Source of the DNA: Cyanophora paradoxa
Taxonomy: Eukaryota > Glaucocystophyceae > Cyanophorales > Cyanophoraceae
DNA length: 64,000 bases
Reading direction: 5' to 3'
Assembly (NCBI GenBank): GCA_004431415.1
Contig: QPMI01000551.1
Span: 124,001-188,000, forward strand
Below are positions 24,861-36,800 of the stretch, in pieces. Position 1 is the stretch's first letter. Each line of letters starts with the position of its first letter. The notes under the pieces were generated by a model. That model made no database searches, was not told the DNA's origin, and worked only from the letters and a program-made list of their open reading frames with translations. Both the position numbers and the translations under genes were made by a program.

Positions 24861-25258
24861 GCTGCGCGGACGGACCCGCCGCCCGCCGGGCCAGAGACCG
24901 TGACCGAGGGAGGGTCCGGGATCCTGGTCTCCCCAGGCATCTCACATTCAGCTTCGAATTCAGCTTTCTCGCTTTCTGCAGGCGCGAGGGCTTTGCGACG
25001 GCCCTGCGGTGTACCATGGCCAGATCGAACAGTGTTGTTGTGTGTAAACTTTGAATAGACTTGCTTTGATCCCGCTTCCACTGGGCACCCGCCCTGGCAC
25101 GGCGATTGCTCTGATCTCGTAAACTACAGGGGACTTGAAAACAAACAACACTAGTACTAGAGTTCTGTGAGCATATGTGCATCGTACGTAGCTCCGCGCA
25201 TACGTCCCGGCGGTCTCCCTCGGGGTCGCCGGGCCCACCAAGGCTACAGCGGTTCCTA
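24861..25258. other. Convergent intergenic spacer
   Basis: This 398-bp gap separates the 3' ends of phosphoglucomutase (plus) and the START gene (minus). No ORF with family character, RNA gene or clear polyadenylation signal is seen. Confidence 0.5.
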
Positions 25259-27101
25259 CTACTTCGCCGCCTTGGCCTTGTCCGCAAAGTACTTGGTGAT
25301 GCTGCGCGGGGCGGGTCGGGCCGTCACGCGGGCCGGCGCGGAGGGCGCGCGCGGCCCACTGGCTTCTTGTGGTTTAGCACGCTCGGGCGCTCTTTCGAGG
25401 GGGCGGAGGGGGCGACACGGCGCTTCGAGCCCCTATTGGGCGGGCGGGCATTCCGAAAGGAGGCGGGGAAAGCAAGGGGCGCTCCTAAGCGGGCGGGCCG
25501 GCGGCACCCTAAGGCGACCTTCGCGGGGGGCGGGGCGGGCGGTTTGACCGCGGAAGGCGGCGCCCTCGGCTGGGCGGCGGGACGGGGGCCCCGAGGGTGC
25601 CCCTAGGGGTCCGGATCCGGATCCAGCCGGCGCCTTCTAGAGGCCCAGATCTAATCTGCGCGCCCCGCCGAACCCTAGAGATCTAGAGCTGGACCTGCGC
25701 ACCGGGCGACGTTCATGGCTTGCGAGGCGGATGCCCAGTTGACCGCGAACTGCGGCGGGGGCGGAGGAGGCTCAGGAGATGCGGGGGGGTGGGAGGAGGG
25801 GGGGAGGGGGGGAAGGGGTCACCTTCGGGAGCCAGCCTGATTCGAAGCGGGGGCGGGGAGAGAGTTCATAGGGTAAACAGCGGTACCCCAGGAGACGGAA
25901 AGACGCACCCTTCGGGTCGACCTGGACGACGTACGCGATGCGGCACTTCTTCGGCTCGCCCGGGATGGGCCGGCAGACGTAGCTGGGGGGGGGGTACGCG
26001 ATCAGCGGCGGAACGGGCGGGACGGCGTCGCCCCGGGGTACGCACCCGGACACTGCGGAAGGAGGCGACGGGGGGTGCGCGCGTCAGCTGGGGCGGGTAC
26101 CGGTGGAGGAGGGGGCATCCGCCCCGCGCGCACTCATCAGCTCGGAGCGAACGTAGTTCGATTCCTGCGGGGGGGGAATAAATACAAAGGAGGGTAAGAG
26201 AATACAGCGCGCTTGGGGGGGGGGGGGGGGGGGGCAGACTTCTGGGGTATCCTCGCGCTCGATGGAGCGGCCCATGGAGACGACGGTGCCGTCCTTCAGG
26301 ATCTTCGTGGAGTCGAACCTGCGCCGGGATGGTTCCGTGGGCCTCGGTAGGGGTACAGGAAAGCGACAGAGGGGTACCAGAGCATGGAACGGTGCCAGAA
26401 AGGCCAGGGCACGCTGAACACGGCGTAGCGGACCTCGACGGTCTCCTGCGGACCCTCGCGGAGCTTCTCGACCACCTTGGCTGCGGCGCGAGTCGGATCA
26501 GATTTGATCGAGTCTGCGCGATGAGAGGGAGCGCGGGCCGCGCGCCGGTATCCTCGCGGAACATGTCATCCGTGGATTTGAGGGACCTAAGGGGAGGGAG
26601 GCGGTGAGCCGAGCGGGCCCACGCGGCGTGCACGAAGGCAGAGCGCACAGCACGAAGTCGCTCAGGAACTCGTACAGCTCCTGCGCGGAAGCCTCGACGG
26701 GCTCCTCACCGACGGCTGCGCGGGCGCACGTTCGCAAGGCGACGGCGCCCGGCGCTCGGAGTCGGTACAGCGCGGAGCGACGCGCACCGAGGACCTGGTG
26801 AACGACAGAGTCCGGCGTCGTGCGGTAGAAGCTGAGCGCGCGCGGCACAGCTCAGCTGCCGCGCGGCGCTCCGAACGGCTCGCGGGTACTTACACCTTCA
26901 CGCCCTCGCGGAGGCGCTTCCTGCACGTCGTTGGCGTCAAGTGAGCTCGCGGGGCGGCGTGCGGCGTGCGTGGCGTGGGGACGACTCGGAGCGCATGCAC
27001 CATTCGTGCCAGCCCGAGTCGCCGCTCTCCTCGCTGAACTTTACGAGCTGCTCGATCAGCGCGGGCTCCTGCTTCAGCGCATCGGCGGTCGAGGGCGCCA
27101 T
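25259..27101 (-). CDS. START-domain lipid-transfer protein
   Basis: The START fold binds and moves single lipids or sterols. The ATG at 27101 opens MAPSTADALKQEPALIEQLV, then SGDSGWHEW. Spliced segments follow the START domain in order: KRLREGVKV; VEASAQELYEFLSDFVL (26660-26700), the usual helix; STDDMFREDT; VVEKLREGPQETVEVRYAVF with SVPWPFWHRSML (26390-26480), matching the family VRYxxxxxPWPxxxRD region; DSTKILKDGTVVSMGRSIE (26240-26320); NYVRSELMS; CRPIPGEPKKCRIAYVVQVD (25905-25980); and FAVNWASASQAMNVAR (25705-25755). A small last exon SITKYFADKAKAAK stops at 25259. The domain fills almost the whole protein, as in PCTP-like STARD proteins. No membrane segment is seen. The exact lipid cannot be told. 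Divergent from NASP with 82 bp between start codons. Confidence 0.85.
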
Positions 27102-27183
27102 CTTGCCGTTCGCGCCTGTACCCCGCTGAAATACAAAACTTTGGCGGCAAGCTCAAAACGCGCAGCGCAGCGAGCGAACAAGC
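27102..27183. promoter_or_regulatory. Compact bidirectional promoter candidate
   Basis: Only 82 bp lie between the start codons of the START gene (minus) and NASP (plus). The interval is relatively AT-rich in its middle (AAATACAAAACTTTGG). Both transcripts must start here or within the neighbouring coding sequence; shared control is an inference. Confidence 0.5.
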
Positions 27184-29221
27184 ATGGCGGACGCTGAAGC
27201 GACGAACATGAGCGATAAGAAGGGCAAGGGCAAGGTGCAGCCGGCGCCCGCTCCGGCTGCGGAGGCGGTCGCGGAGGCGAGCAAGCTGCTGGAGGAGGGA
27301 CGGGCCCTTGTGGGCAGCGACGTGGACGCCGCCATCGAGAAGATCGGCTCGGCTCTCGAGAAGCAGTGCGTCCTCGCGGCGCATGGCCCTCGCGCGAACG
27401 CTCAGGTTTCGACAGGGTCGCACTCTACGGGCAGCTCTCGCTCGAGACGGCCGAGTTCTACTATATGTACGGTCACGCGCTCTTGACGAAGATTGAAAAC
27501 GAGACGGACCCGCTCGGCGACGCCGTCGGCAAGCCGGGCGAGGAGGGCGAGGCGCAGGCCGCGCCCGAGGCGCCCGCGTCCGCGCCCGCCGCTTCCAAGG
27601 ACAAGCCACGTGCGTCACAGTCTCTGCATGATGCCAGCGGTGCTCGCCTCAGACGCCGCCGCGCAGTGTGCGGGGACCTGCTCTCGATCGAGGACGGGTC
27701 GGACGCCGAGGACGCCCCGGCGAACGCGAAGTCGTCGGGCAAGCAGCCGGCGCAGGCGGCGCCGAAGCAGCCGGAGCAGGAGGAGAGCGGGAACGAGGGC
27801 GAGGAGGGCGAGGAGGGCGGCGAGGGCGCGGCCGGCGAGGGAGAGGGCGAGGGCGAGGGCGAGGAAGCGGACGGCGACATGCAGGCGAGCGAGCGAGCGA
27901 GCGCGACCCGCGCGCTCTCTCGCCGCCTGCGAACCGACCGGATCGGCACGCAGATCGCCTGGGAGAACCTGGACACGGCGCGCACGATCTGGGAGCACTA
28001 CCCGAAGGGCCAAGAGCTGAACCTCGCGCGCGTTCACCTGCGCCTGGGAGACCACTGCTTGGAGGCCGGTGCGCCGCCTCGGCGGGCTCGGGAAGAGCGC
28101 ACGCTCCGCTCCGCGCCGCGCCGCCCGACGCGCCGGCGCGAGCAGAGAAGTTCACGGAAGCGGCGGAGGAGTTCTCGCACGCGCTCTCGATCCGGCGGCA
28201 GCACCTCGGCCCCGACGACCGCAAGCTTATGGACTGGTCTGTCCAATCCTCTCTTCTCTTTCTTTCCTTTTCTCTTCTCTTTCTGAACCGCGCGCAGCTA
28301 CCACGGCCTTATGATGGCGTACCAGCTCGCGGGCGACGGGGAGAAGGCCGTCGAGCAGTGCGACGCGGCCGTCGGCCTCGCCGAGCGCCGCCTGAAGTGC
28401 GCCATGTACCCCCCGCCCCCCGCTGTACCCCCGGCCTCACGCCCCGCCCTCCCGCAGGGCGATCGCCGGCTCGTCTGCGGCGGCGGACGAGGCCGAGGAC
28501 CTGGCGTACATCATCCAGGGGCTCAAGGAGAAGGCGCGCGGCGGCGCGCCCCTCCTTCTGTCAGCTTCCCTCCTGACGCCAGCGCAGCGCGCCGAGCTCG
28601 AGGAGAGCGCAAAGGAGAGCGTGAAGCAGGTGCCCAACCCCTTCCCGCTCCGCCCCGCTCCGCCCCGCCCCGCCCCGCCCCTCCTTCGCTGACCGACCTG
28701 GCGCCCCACCGCAGGCCATCGCTGAGGCCGTACAGGCTGTCTCTGGCGGCGCGCAGGCCGGCCCCGCCCCCGCCCCCGCCGCCGCCGGCTCGAGCTCCTC
28801 GGCGGCCGCCGGCTCCAGCTCCTCGGCGGCCGCGGCCTCCGCCGCTTCGCCTGCCAAGCCGACCGTGACGCAGGGTGCGCCCTCTCCCTGCGCTGGGCTG
28901 GCCCCAGGTTGCCGCCCCCTGATCCCTGGCGCAGGCTTCGACCAGCCGTCGGCGGCGGCCTCGGCGGCCGTCGTCAACGACCTGGGCGTCGTCGGCCGCG
29001 GCGTCAAGCGCGTCCGCACCACCCCGGCCCCCTCCGCCGCCCCCGCCCCGGCCCCGGCTCAGGCTCCGGCCTCGGATCCCGCCGACGGCTCCGCCGGCTC
29101 CCCGCCCGGCGCCCCCGCGCCGGGGCCCGTCCCCTCGACGACGGCGCCCGCCGAGCCCGCCAAGAAGCAGCGGCGGCTTGACAGCCTAATGGAGGGCGGC
29201 GATGTCCAGATCGGGTTCTGA
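27184..29221 (+). CDS. NASP/Hif1-like histone chaperone (SHNi-TPR)
   Basis: NASP-family proteins hold soluble H3-H4 and linker histone in the nucleus. The start ATG is at 27184 (MADAEATNMSDKKGKGK). TPR-like segments appear in the family order: VAEASKLLEEGRALVGSDVD with IEKIGSALEK; after an intron, LETAEFYYMYGHALLTKIE; then an acidic Glu/Gly insert at about 27770-27880 that interrupts the second TPR, as in NASP; then AWENLDTARTIWEHY and LNLARVHLRLGDHCLE; FTEAAEEFSHALSIRR; YHGLMMAYQLAGDGEKAVEQ. WENLDTAR is the SHNi-TPR signature. A coiled region (AEDLAYIIQGLKEKA) and an Ala/Pro/Ser-rich tail end in KKQRRLDSLMEGGDVQIGF. Basic KRVRT and KKQRR stretches may be nuclear signals. Introns lie near 27366-27405, 27608-27680, 28060-28145, 28238-28297 and 28400-28458. 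Confidence 0.85.
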
Positions 29222-29461
29222 GGGGCGCCCGCGCGCCTTGACTTCGATTTCCCCTCTACCCCGCGTTCCTTCTTCCAGGGCCCCGCTTGGGCCCCCGCGC
29301 CACTTCCCCCTTTCTCCCAATCGATATCCAAACGTACTCGGTAGCGCTCTGTTGTTTGTTTGTTTTCTGCAAAGTCTGCAAAGACTACGGGAGTGGGAGT
29401 GCGGGGGCGGGGGGCTTAAAACTGCTGCAAAATCGATATCGGGGGTCTGTCTGGCTGGGGC
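29222..29461. other. Convergent intergenic spacer
   Basis: A 240-bp gap separates the 3' ends of NASP and the phosphotransferase gene. It contains two ATCGATATC palindromes (near 29320 and 29432) and nothing coding. Confidence 0.5.
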
Positions 29462-32041
29462 CTAGCTGGAGCCTGCCTGGCCGGCGCCGGCGCGCTGCGG
29501 GGTGCGCCGGAGCGAGTAGCGAGGCTCAGCTGCGGCCTCTGCCACGGGCTCCGGGCTCCCTCGGGGGCGGGTGCGGGCCCCTGCCCCTGCGGCGGAGGGT
29601 GAGGGGGCGGGCGAGGGGCGGGCCGAGCCGCGCCGCTCGAGGTCGGCGCCCCGCTCACTCTCGGCAGCCGCCCTGTCCTCCGCCTCCGCCTTGCGCGCCA
29701 GCGCTTCGAAGGGGGAGATCTCCGGCGGGGGGTACGGGATCACGAAGCACCGGATCCCGAGGCACGTCGTCAGCTCGTGGATCACCTGGGGCGGGCCGGG
29801 GCTCAGACGGCCCCGGGCCCGAGCTCGGCGAAAAGGCGTACCCCGACGACGTAGATGGCGAAGCTCACGGCGGAGAAGACGAGTGAGGCGGTCAGGGCTA
29901 CCGAATCGTCCACCAGGGGGGCCCTGGGCGGGGCGTAAGCGGGGAGGGGAAGCGACGGGGGGCGGGTACGGGATTCCGCACTTGGCGAGGCCCAGCTTGG
30001 GCAGCAGGGCGTTCAGAGAGGCAAGGTGCACGGGGATCAGGACCTGAGGGGGGGTACGCGACCATCAGCAAAGAGGGGGAGGGGGAGGGGGGGTACACGG
30101 TGCCTTGTTGAAGGTCCGGAACGGCATGTGGCAGAGGTGCGCAAGGATCATGCGGTTCTGCGCGCGGGTTCGAGTCCCGGCGGGAGCAAAAGGACCGAAA
30201 AGGGGGAGGTAGGCGGTACGGGCGCACGACGAGGGTCGCGGTGCAGAGGCCGACGAGCCACATGAACTGGTGCGGGTGGCGCTGTACCCCCCGGCAGCGT
30301 TATCAGAGAGCGGCAGCGCGAGCACAAGTCGAGGGAGTGCGCGCGCACGTGCATGGTGCCGGCGGCGTTGGTCCACAGAAGAGCGAACGTCACCATAGAC
30401 ATGAACGGGACGAGCTGCCGGGGGCGCGGGTGAGGCGCGGCGAGGCTGGGCCACACAGCAGCAGAAAGAAACGAGTCAGGGCATCCCCCCGCACCTGAAG
30501 AAGGGCCTCTGCCCGGCTGCCTCCCTGCAGGCCCACATCGCGCGTGACGTCGTACAGGCTGCGGGGGGTACGCGGGCTCAAGGGGTGGGGCGAACTCGTG
30601 GGGGGGTACGGGGCGCCGCACTTGAGGAGGATCGTGCCGGCGGCGGCGGAGCCGGAGATGATCGCGACGGCCTCGTTCACGTGCAGCTCCGGAAACGCCG
30701 CCGCTGTCCGGGGGTACGGGATTCTTGTTCATGGCGGGGGGGGGGGGGGGGGGGGGGGGGGGGGCGCTGCGCGGCGCCCGGGCGCGCGCGCACCGAGGGG
30801 GAAGCTAAGGGGATGCCCACGGACTGCCAGAAATTCCGGCGCCAGTACGCGGGGCCTGGTAGGGTACGCGGGTCGGAGGTCCGCAGGAAAGTGGGGTACG
30901 GGGGCGCGGGGAAGGGGGGGGTACCGAAGGCGAAGGTGGCGAAATGGAAGGCGACCGTAATTAGGATACCCTCCGTCGGGCCGTTGATGAACCGAAGCAC
31001 AAGCTTCTTCTGCTCCGCGGGAGGGGGGGGGGGGGGGGGGGGGGGAAGAGGAGGGTCTACGATGAGACGCCGGCGCGGGGCGGGGCGGGCGGCGGGCGGC
31101 GGGGGTACGACGGACCCGGTGGTACTCCTCCCACGTGGCGAAGAAAAAGACGACGAAGCAGGAGATCACGATGAATGCGACGGTGATCCACCCCGTACCC
31201 GTCTGCATCGTGGCACAGGCCGTGAGGCCGGACAGCTGCGGACGGGGCGCACAGCCGTCGGACGGTCGGACGGGCGGCGCGGCGGCCCACGTGGCGGCCC
31301 GCGCGGGGGCGCGGCGACGGCGGCGCACGATCGTCTGAAGCGCGTCGCATCCGTGGTCGAATAGCTGGCCAAGCGGGCTCGACGATTTGGTGCGGCGCGC
31401 CTGCGCGCGGCCCGGCGGGGTCGGCGGAGCCGCGGGAGGGAGGCGGCCGGCGGGGCGCGCGCGCCTGCTTTCCGTCGAGATTGTCCATCGTCATGTAGAA
31501 GAACAGAGCGACGGCGTTCGCGAGGTAGACCCAGCGCGGGGCCTCGCCCACCAGGTCGGGCGTGTAGGACGCGGTCACAAAGTACATCGCCGACGTCGCC
31601 GCGAAGCCCAGGAGCGTAATCTGCGGTCGAGGGCTTAGACGAGCCGCAGGGACGCTCGCCGGCGGCGCGCACCAGGTTCGGGCTGCGGCGGTCGGGGCGC
31701 GGCAGGGCGGCGAGGTCAGATCGGCGGGCGGCGTGGCGCCGGCGGCGCCGGATTGGGCCGGCACATCGACGCACGCGATCCAAAGAGGGAAGCGGTTGAT
31801 GAGGAAGTTCCAGAGCGGCTGGAGGAGGTGGATCGAGATCAGACTGTTGTCCTCGGCCCGGTACTTGTACCGCAGCAGGTTCTTCCGTCCATCTGCAACG
31901 CCAATGGTTTGAATTAGCGGCGCGCGCGCTCCCCGACGCGCGGCGGGGCCGCCGCGCGTCGACCGGCCGTTCAAACCCGGCCGCCTCCCGCGGCGGCGCA
32001 CCCGGAGTGATGTATGTGATCTTCTGAAGCAATCGCTCCAT
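29462..32041 (-). CDS. CDP-alcohol phosphatidyltransferase (choline/ethanolamine phosphotransferase, AAPT-like)
   Basis: Catalyses the last Kennedy-pathway step, transferring phosphocholine or phosphoethanolamine from its CDP form to diacylglycerol in ER or Golgi membranes. The ATG at 32041 opens MERLLQKITYITPG. The next exon reads LLRYKYRAEDNSLISIHLL, then WNFLINRFPLWIA, as in the family N-terminus. The catalytic motif DG-x2-AR-x8-G-x3-D-x3-D is complete: MTMDNLDGKQAR in one exon, and RRTKSSSPLGQLFDHGCDAL after a splice near 31400. Hydrophobic helices follow (LLGFAATSAMYFVTA, GWITVAFIVISCFVVFFFAT, MNEAVAIISGSAAAGTILL, LVPFMSMVTFALLWTNAAG, ALTASLVFSAVSFAIYVVG). INGPTEGILITVAFHF matches the INGPTEG block that I associate with plant-type enzymes. 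The stop is at 29462-29464. Many short introns carry sense-strand GTACCCC words and poly-C tracts. Substrate preference is not determinable. Confidence 0.9.
30736..30764. repeat. 29-nt poly-G tract in phosphotransferase intron
   Basis: An uninterrupted run of 29 G on the plus strand (poly-C on the sense strand) sits between two coding exons. A similar 23-nt run is at 31023-31045, and a 20-nt run at 26215-26234 lies in the START gene. Confidence 0.9.
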
Positions 32042-32166
32042 CGTGCCGGCGTTCGCCGACGGCGGCGGGGTCGGCCGGGGCATGCTTTGAAGTGGCGTAC
32101 CCCAACCCGAAGTGGTCTGGCTGTGGCCCGGACCGTGGCCTCGCGTCTGATGAGCACAGGAGGGGT
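32042..32166. promoter_or_regulatory. Candidate bidirectional promoter / 5' leader
   Basis: The interval between the phosphotransferase start codon (32041, minus) and the first coding-like sequence of the divergent plus-strand gene (about 32167). A possible 5' exon or leader of the latter may lie inside, including an ATG at 32150 in a different frame. Confidence 0.35.
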
Positions 32167-32666
32167 GAGACAGCGATTTTGGTGCTCGCCTGTCGCTCAC
32201 GGGCCCGCAGCGGACGCTGGAGGTGCTGGGCGCGGAGCTGGCCGACCTCACGCGCGCCGGAGCGCGGCCGCGGGTGCGCTCCCTGCCATCAATCGCGATA
32301 TTCGTGCCGATGACCGCCGGGAGGCGCGCGCAGGACGTCTATGAGCAGCGAGGCGGCCTGTGGTTCAAGGCCGACCCGAAAGACGTCGCAGAACGAAAGA
32401 GCAGTGCGCACGCACGCTCTTTCGGTGTTCCTGCGGATCTGAGGCGCGCCACAGAGCAGCTCAAGGCCGTCCGCGAGGCGGCAGCCGCTGCAGAGACTGG
32501 TGCACAGACATCGAAGCCCGCCCCGGCCGCAGCCGCAGGGGCGCCAGCCGCGGGAGTTGCAGGCGCTGCCGAAGGAATCAGCGGCTTGAAGGGCGGCGGC
32601 GCGGCGGCGAGCGGGGCGAAGGGCGGCACTGGTCTCAGGAAAGCGTTCTTTGTCAGTAAGTCTTAG
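32167..32666 (+). CDS. Small prefoldin-like candidate protein
   Basis: After an AG acceptor near 32169 the frame reads SDFGARLSLTGPQRTLEVLG and ELADLTRAGA. An intron (GTGCGC donor at about 32274, GCAG acceptor at about 32334) joins DVYEQRGGLWFKADPKDVAE, then LRRATEQLKAVREAAAAAE and an Ala/Gly-rich tail ending KAFFVSKS at 32666. Helix, then VYxQRGGxxFKADxxxV, then helix recalls the beta-hairpin of small prefoldin-like proteins such as human ASDURF, from memory of the family only. The first in-frame ATG is at 32223; the true start may be in an upstream exon that I could not define. Divergent from the phosphotransferase gene. Confidence 0.4.
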
Positions 32667-33807
32667 GCCCCAGCCGCATCGCGATCGGCGGTTCGGATCG
32701 ATGCTGCAGTCGGCGGCGGCTCGGCGACCGCATTCTGCGGCGCTGCGGCGCGCGGCTGGCAAAGAGCTGCCGGCGGCTCGGTGGCGCCGCTCTGCGGCCG
32801 CGCGGCCGGCCGGCCAGGAGCAGCGACGCGCATCCCTCCGCCTCCTGGCCTCCCTTGCTCCCTGCCTCATGCTCAGGTCTGGCCCGGCCCGGCGCCAGCC
32901 CGAGCTCGAGGCAGGGCGTCCTCTGGGCCCGGGGATCATCCCGTGCGCCCCACCATGGCACGCCCTCGGTAGTCTGCATGTCTAGAGTACGGTAGGGCGC
33001 CGTGCTAGCGCTCTATGCCAAGTTAGGCGACGCCGACAGTCGGCCGTCGGACGTCAATGCTTGTCCGTGACAGCGCTAGCGAGAACGTGAACGTTGGGAG
33101 CAAGTTCGCGTCGCGAGCCGCTGAGCATGCGCATGTGCTGCGCATGCACAACTCAATCCGAAGCGGGGACCTCGCTGCGCGAGCAGGGCAGGACGCCGGC
33201 GCCTATCGCTGCATGCGCAGCTCGCCGAGTCGCGCTGCGCGCGCGAGCTAGCTATAGCCTTTAATATTAAATATTAATTTGCGATATCGGTATCGATCGA
33301 ATTCGATTTCAAGCTTGAGGCCTAGGCCCCGTGCCCTGGGAGGCCGATCCCAGAGTCGAACCCGAGGCTCGGCGATGGGCACTAGCTCTGTACCTGGTAC
33401 CGCGACACAGCTCCTCAAGCTTGTGAGTGGCAGCCCCGCCGCCCCGCGCGCGCGTTCGCCTCCGCTTGCAGCCCAGCTGCTCATTGCAGGCCTCAAAAGG
33501 CCTGGCTTCAGCGCTAGCGCGCCGCCCCCGCGCGAGAACGCGGCGAGGCTTGAATCGGCCGAGCATCATCAGCAGCAGGAGCGAGCTTGAGTGAGGCGTA
33601 GCTCAGCCTTCATAGCTAAGGCGCCGCGGCCTCGGCGCACCCGCGTTTGCAGCCAACTTACCGCGGCCGCGCGCCATCTGAGCCGCCCGGGGGCCATCTT
33701 TCGAGCGTGTACGCGTGCCGAGCTTGCCTTCGTCTTTCTACATCCTGATTCGAGCACTGATGCCCTCCGCGGACAGGGATGCTGCAGGCGTAGCTTGCAA
33801 TTGGGTC
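32667..33807. other. Intergenic region
   Basis: No recognisable gene. Ala/Arg-rich ORFs on both strands at 32690-32980 lack domain character. Palindromic words (ATATTAAATATTAAT near 33262, ATCGATCGAATTCGAT near 33292) mark 33240-33320. Confidence 0.45.
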
Positions 33808-36800
33808 ATGCAAGGCCAAGACGCCGCCGCGGCCGCCACTGGCGACGGGGCGAAAGGCGCTTCGCGGTTCGCGGCGCTCGTGCGGCGCGTCAACCCGAAC
33901 CTGGAGGTTCCAGACCAGAAGCCGCCCCGGCCGCTCTCGCCCGGATCGGACGCCGGCAATGCATCGGCCAACGAACGCGAGCGCGACGAGGGCGGCGAGC
34001 GCGGGGGCGGCGGCGAGGTCATCGCAACCGCGCTGCTCAGGGCGATGCGGGCGATCCACGGGAACGAGTGGGGGTCGGGCCGCAAGCGCGGGAAGAAGGA
34101 ACCGAAGCCGCCGCCGCTCTCCGTCAGCTTCAAAAGCTTCGGCGACCTCGACCGCGGCAAGGTGTCCACGGCCGAGATCATCGCCGCTTCGTGCGCTTCG
34201 CCTCCGCTTGCTATAGCGGCTCGGCTCTGGTCGCTCGGATTTGATCCGGCTTCCTCGCAGGCGCGGGGCGCGGGGCAGCGCCCTGGCGCCCCTCGACCTC
34301 GCCGAGTGGACCCCGGAGGACATCCCCGAGGACGCCGTACGCGCCCTTCCCCGTCTCGATCCGCCCAAAAGACATTTGATCCGGAACGGCACGCAGCCCG
34401 GGGCCGACCTGGCTTGGATGGACGTTCTACCCACCCGCGAGATCGAGGGGGACGCGGTCCGCGCGATGGCCGACGCCCAGATCCGCGCCCGGATGGGTAC
34501 GCCAGCCCCGCCACAATTCCGTACCCCTCCCCGTGATCCTCCCCCGGCAGAGGCGGCGGGTTCGGGCCAGAACACGCACCTGATCCTCCACTCCGGAGAG
34601 TCGGTGGCCGACTGCGTACCCGAGGAAGGGCTCATGCTCTACCGGTGAATTCCGTACCCTTGCTATCCTTTCCTTGGGTGCTGAGGGTACGCACGTGCTC
34701 AGGTTCGATCCCCCGGAGAAGTCCAATCGGCTTCTGATCCGCCTGAAGGCTCTGGCCGGCGACCCCGACCTCGTGCGTACCCCTCCTCGCCCCGAATCCC
34801 CGTACCCCGCCCCGACGCTTTCCCGTACCCCAGTACGCCTCCTTTGTCCACGAGCGCCCCAGCAAGGTACGGTACCCCCCTCCCCCCAACAATAGAGCTG
34901 ACCTGTACCCCCCAGGATTCCCACCAGTTCGCCTCGGCGAATGACGGAGACGACGACATGGAGGTCACCGATTCGTCCCCCGAATTCCGCTTCCGGCCCC
35001 TCTACATCGGCGCGCTTGTACCCCCATCCTCTTTCCGCTACCCTTAACACGGGTACAGGGGTGTACGGGGCCACGCGTGCAGTGTTCCGCCTCACGGTCC
35101 TCTCCGCTTCTTCTGCAGACCTCTCTTTCGGCTGGTCCGCCCTCCGAATCCTGTACCCCCTTTCGTCGATCCTGAGTTTCCCGTACCCCAGCGAGGAGGC
35201 GGGCCGGTGCTGGCGTGGAAACCCATCGTTCTACCGCATACGGGCGCGTCTGGCGTACCCCTCTTCTCCGCCCAATCCCCCCCTCTCCCTCCCCCCCCGA
35301 ACCAGCCGGGCACAGGTCGAGGACGACGCCAAATCGGTCGTCATCCGGCTCCGTGAGCGCCCCGCACACGTGTTCCCCCCAGAATCTGACATATCTGAGC
35401 GCAGTGCAGGAGGAGCGGGACGCTGCCGATCCCTCGAGGCGCGTCCGCCTCTACGTCTCACATGAGGTTCGAGCCTCACCTGAGGCCGATGAAATCAGCC
35501 GAGCGCGTCTCGGCTGAGCGGCGCGCTTGCGCGCGCGTGCGCAGAACCGCTGGCCGACGCGGGGGAAGTGCGAGTGGACGCTCGAGTCCGGGGCGGCCGG
35601 CGCCGGCGCGGCCGGCTCGAGCGGCGGGGGGGTACGGGCGGAGCTCGTTGTAGACCCCGTCCACCCCGCCTTCAAGACGGGTACCTGGTTCATCGCGGCG
35701 GAGAGCCCGCGCAAGGTGCGGGGCCGCTGCGCCGAGTACCCCATCCCTCGCCGTTTCCGACGGTTCGGCCCCGCAGGGGGCCTTTTCCATCCTGGCGTAC
35801 CAGCGGGCGTACCCCCAGGACGCGCGCTCGGCGTTCGTGCGGGCACTGGCGGGCGGCGCCGTGACGCCGGACACGGCGGCCGACGCCGTGTCGCGCATGC
35901 GCGCCGCCGCGCGGCGCGCCGGCACGCGCCCGCCCCTCCAGCGCTCCGCCTCATCGCTCTCCTCCTTCTCCTCGGTCGTGACCGCCGCGGTCGCGGCCGC
36001 CGCCTCCGCCTCCGCCGCCGCCGCCCCCGACGACTCGGACAGCGTCTCGCTGCAGCAGGCGGCCCGCGCCGGCGGCGGCGCCGCGCGGCCGCCGCTCTCG
36101 CGCTCCGCTTCCTCGGTCAGGCTGGCCCCCCTCCCGGGCGCAGTCATGGCCCGCCTCGGGCCACGGCTCGGACCCAAGGCGCCCCTCTCGCCCCCCGCGG
36201 CCGTCGGCCCCGCCGGCTCCAGCCCCGCCTCGGCGGGGATATCCCCCAGCCCCGGCTCCCCCGCCGCCCTCTCCCCGCCCATGCCGCCGCCCCGCGCCCC
36301 GCGGTCCTTCACCGGCGAGCCCGAGCTCTCCTCTACCCCTCCCGAGCGCGACTCTCTCCCCCCTCCGGCGCGGACGAGCGCCAGTACCCCCCTCCGGCGC
36401 TCCTCGACCTTCAGCGGGGGCTCCCCCGGCTCGGGCGTGAGCCGCGGGGGCAGCCCGGTGAGCCGGGGGCCCAGCCCGGCCCCGGCGCGCGTCAGCCTGG
36501 CGGCCCTCGCTCAGCAGCAGCTTGAGGCCATGGCTTCGGCGGCGGCTGCCTCGCTAGAGGCAGCGACGACGCCGGCGGAGGGGGGAGGAAGCCCCGGGGC
36601 GCTGCGGCCAGCCAGCCGCGCCGGCGGGGCCCGCTCTCCTCTGCTCAACCGCTCCCCTAGCGGCAGCGGTCTGCTGGGGGCGGCGCTCGCGGCGGCGGCG
36701 AGCGGCGGCGGCGGCGTTCCCACGCGCCACTCGCTCAACCCGCGGGCCCTGCCCTCCGCGGAACCGCCGCTGGAAGTGCCGGAGCCGGCCAAGCCCGTCA

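Noticed and set aside
30160-30195. tRNA T-arm-like GGGTTCGAGTCCC
   Set aside because: No matching acceptor, D-arm or anticodon arm precedes it, and the sequence lies at a border between a phosphotransferase intron and an exon read on the minus strand.
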